From: Chloroflexota bacterium
Lineage (GTDB): Bacteria > Chloroflexota > Dehalococcoidia > Dehalococcoidales > JAUYDJ01
Assembly: GCA_030690025.1 (NCBI GenBank)
Contig: JAUYDJ010000150.1
Location: 1 to 6,536, forward strand
Direction: 5' to 3'
DNA length: 6,536 nucleotides
Both the position numbers and the translations under genes were made by a program. Position 1 is the stretch's first letter. Each line of letters opens with the position of its first letter. Shown here piece after piece: positions 5,726-6,536 of this stretch. The notes under the pieces are model-generated. The model made no database searches, had not been told where the DNA came from, and saw only the letters and a list, made by a program, of their open reading frames with translations.

Positions 5726-6536
5726 TTACTTACCTCCGTTGTTCCTTTCCAGAATGAAAGACAGGCCATCGGCCAGCTGGGTCATGCGCCCCAGGAAGAG
5801 GCTGCCCTTGGCCAGGAACATGGTGTTCTGCATCTTGCCCTCTTTAATCTTCCTGACCGCGTGCCCCAGGTATGGTACCGCCGAGGCAATATGCCCCTGG
5901 GTGGGCGAGAAGCCGGGCATGCCGTAAACCTGGACAAAATGGTCGAGCTCTTCCCGCGGGATTTCATTACGCAGCACGGCAAGACTGCCGATGGTGCGGT
6001 AGTTGGTCTTGGGGACATTGCCGCTGCCCTGGGGCTCGGTAACCTCGGGGTTGTGCAGCTCGGTGGCATACTTGTTGATGTCGGTCAGCTTCATGTGCAG
6101 GCGGTCGAGCGGTTCCACCACCAGCTTCTGCAGGATAGCCTGCTGGGCGGAGCCGGAGCCGATTTCGTGCTTACCGATGGAGTCGAGCCGTATGACCGGG
6201 CTGACGCCGTCGTCGCGGGTTACCCAGATAGCTATGGCGGCCAGCTCGTCTTCCAGGATAGGCATATCGTGGCGGAGGTGCCCCTGGAACTTCATGCCCA
6301 GTTTAGCCAGCGAGCCACCGGCGGTCAGCACCACATTCTTGAAGACCCCGGAAGACACCAGGCCGGCAGCCATCATGATGGCGTGGACGGGGGCACAGCA
6401 AAACGCCTTGGTATCCGAGCCGGTGGCCCGGGTGCAGCCGGCAAGCTCGCCGATGGCCTTGGCCATAGCGCCGCCGCCACGGTTATAGCGGTCGCCCACC
6501 GCTTCCTCGCCGTAGCCGATGAGGTAGTCAATGTCC
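5726..6536 (-). CDS. grdC: Glycine reductase component C, GrdC subunit (FabH-like), C-terminal half; 5' end beyond the window
   Basis: Component C turns the selenium-bound carboxymethyl group of GrdA into an acetyl thioester and, with GrdD, acetyl phosphate. About 269 of the roughly 510 expected residues are visible. The frame stays open to the window edge and begins DIDYLIGYGEEAVGDRYNRG, so an apparent GTG start at 6499 is internal. Family landmarks are ATGSDTKAFCCAPVHAI with the likely active-site cysteine of the thiolase-like fold, NVVLTAGGSLAKLGMKFQGH, PILEDELAAIAIWVTRDDGV, PLDRLHMKLTDINKYATELH, NPEVTEPQGSGNVPKTNYR, YGMPGFSPTQGHIASAVP and KGSLFLGRMTQLADGLSF. The protein stops only a few residues after that last block, whereas clostridial GrdC, as I recall it, carries a further tail of about 35 residues. 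The thioredoxin gene follows directly. GrdD, usually right after grdC, is not there and could lie upstream or be absent. Confidence 0.92.
   Translation of the reverse strand, partial: DIDYLIGYGEEAVGDRYNRGGGAMAKAIGELAGCTRATGSDTKAFCCAPVHAIMMAAGLVSSGVFKNVVLTAGGSLAKLGMKFQGHLRHDMPILEDELAAIAIWVTRDDGVSPVIRLDSIGKHEIGSGSAQQAILQKLVVEPLDRLHMKLTDINKYATELHNPEVTEPQGSGNVPKTNYRTIGSLAVLRNEIPREELDHFVQVYGMPGFSPTQGHIASAVPYLGHAVRKIKEGKMQNTMFLAKGSLFLGRMTQLADGLSFILERNNGGK

Noticed and set aside
6003..6488. 161-codon plus-strand open frame
   Set aside because: It is antisense to the well-supported grdC, Ser/Pro-rich and without recognisable motifs.

Overview
The window holds parts of two convergent gene clusters built around glycine/betaine/sarcosine reductase (Grd) proteins. 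It suggests a strictly anaerobic, selenocysteine-using bacterium: grdA is read through an in-frame UGA, and a SECIS-like hairpin follows that codon. Phylum cannot be fixed from the sequence. Moderately high GC and strong Shine-Dalgarno sites would fit an uncultured Chloroflexota, Desulfobacterota or Bacillota lineage, but that is a guess.

Plus strand, 1-3359: a short leader with a perfect 13-bp hairpin, then a TRAP transporter small permease (DctQ), a TRAP large permease (DctM), and 30 bp further on a 435-residue GrdE-like protein (component B alpha/beta precursor family). The tight spacing suggests one operon, possibly with the solute-binding dctP gene upstream of the window.

Minus strand, read from 6536 down to 3432: the C-terminal half of grdC (component C, FabH-like subunit, cut by the window edge), a thioredoxin with a CRPC active site, the selenoprotein grdA (Sec45), and after a 161-bp gap a second 435-residue GrdE-like protein. 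The two GrdE-like genes lie tail to tail, 72 bp apart. Their products are about 74% identical with no gaps.

In classical glycine reductase, component B binds the amine through a pyruvoyl group, GrdA takes the carboxymethyl group on its selenocysteine, component C releases acetyl phosphate, and thioredoxin re-reduces GrdA. Most of that kit is here, but with departures. Both GrdE-like proteins appear to lack the cysteine that becomes the pyruvoyl group. GrdA has Arg in place of Cys in its CxxU motif. No GrdB or GrdD is visible. The best reading is a divergent Grd-type selenoenzyme system, one of whose GrdE-like genes is tied to a dedicated TRAP importer. Its substrate is unknown.
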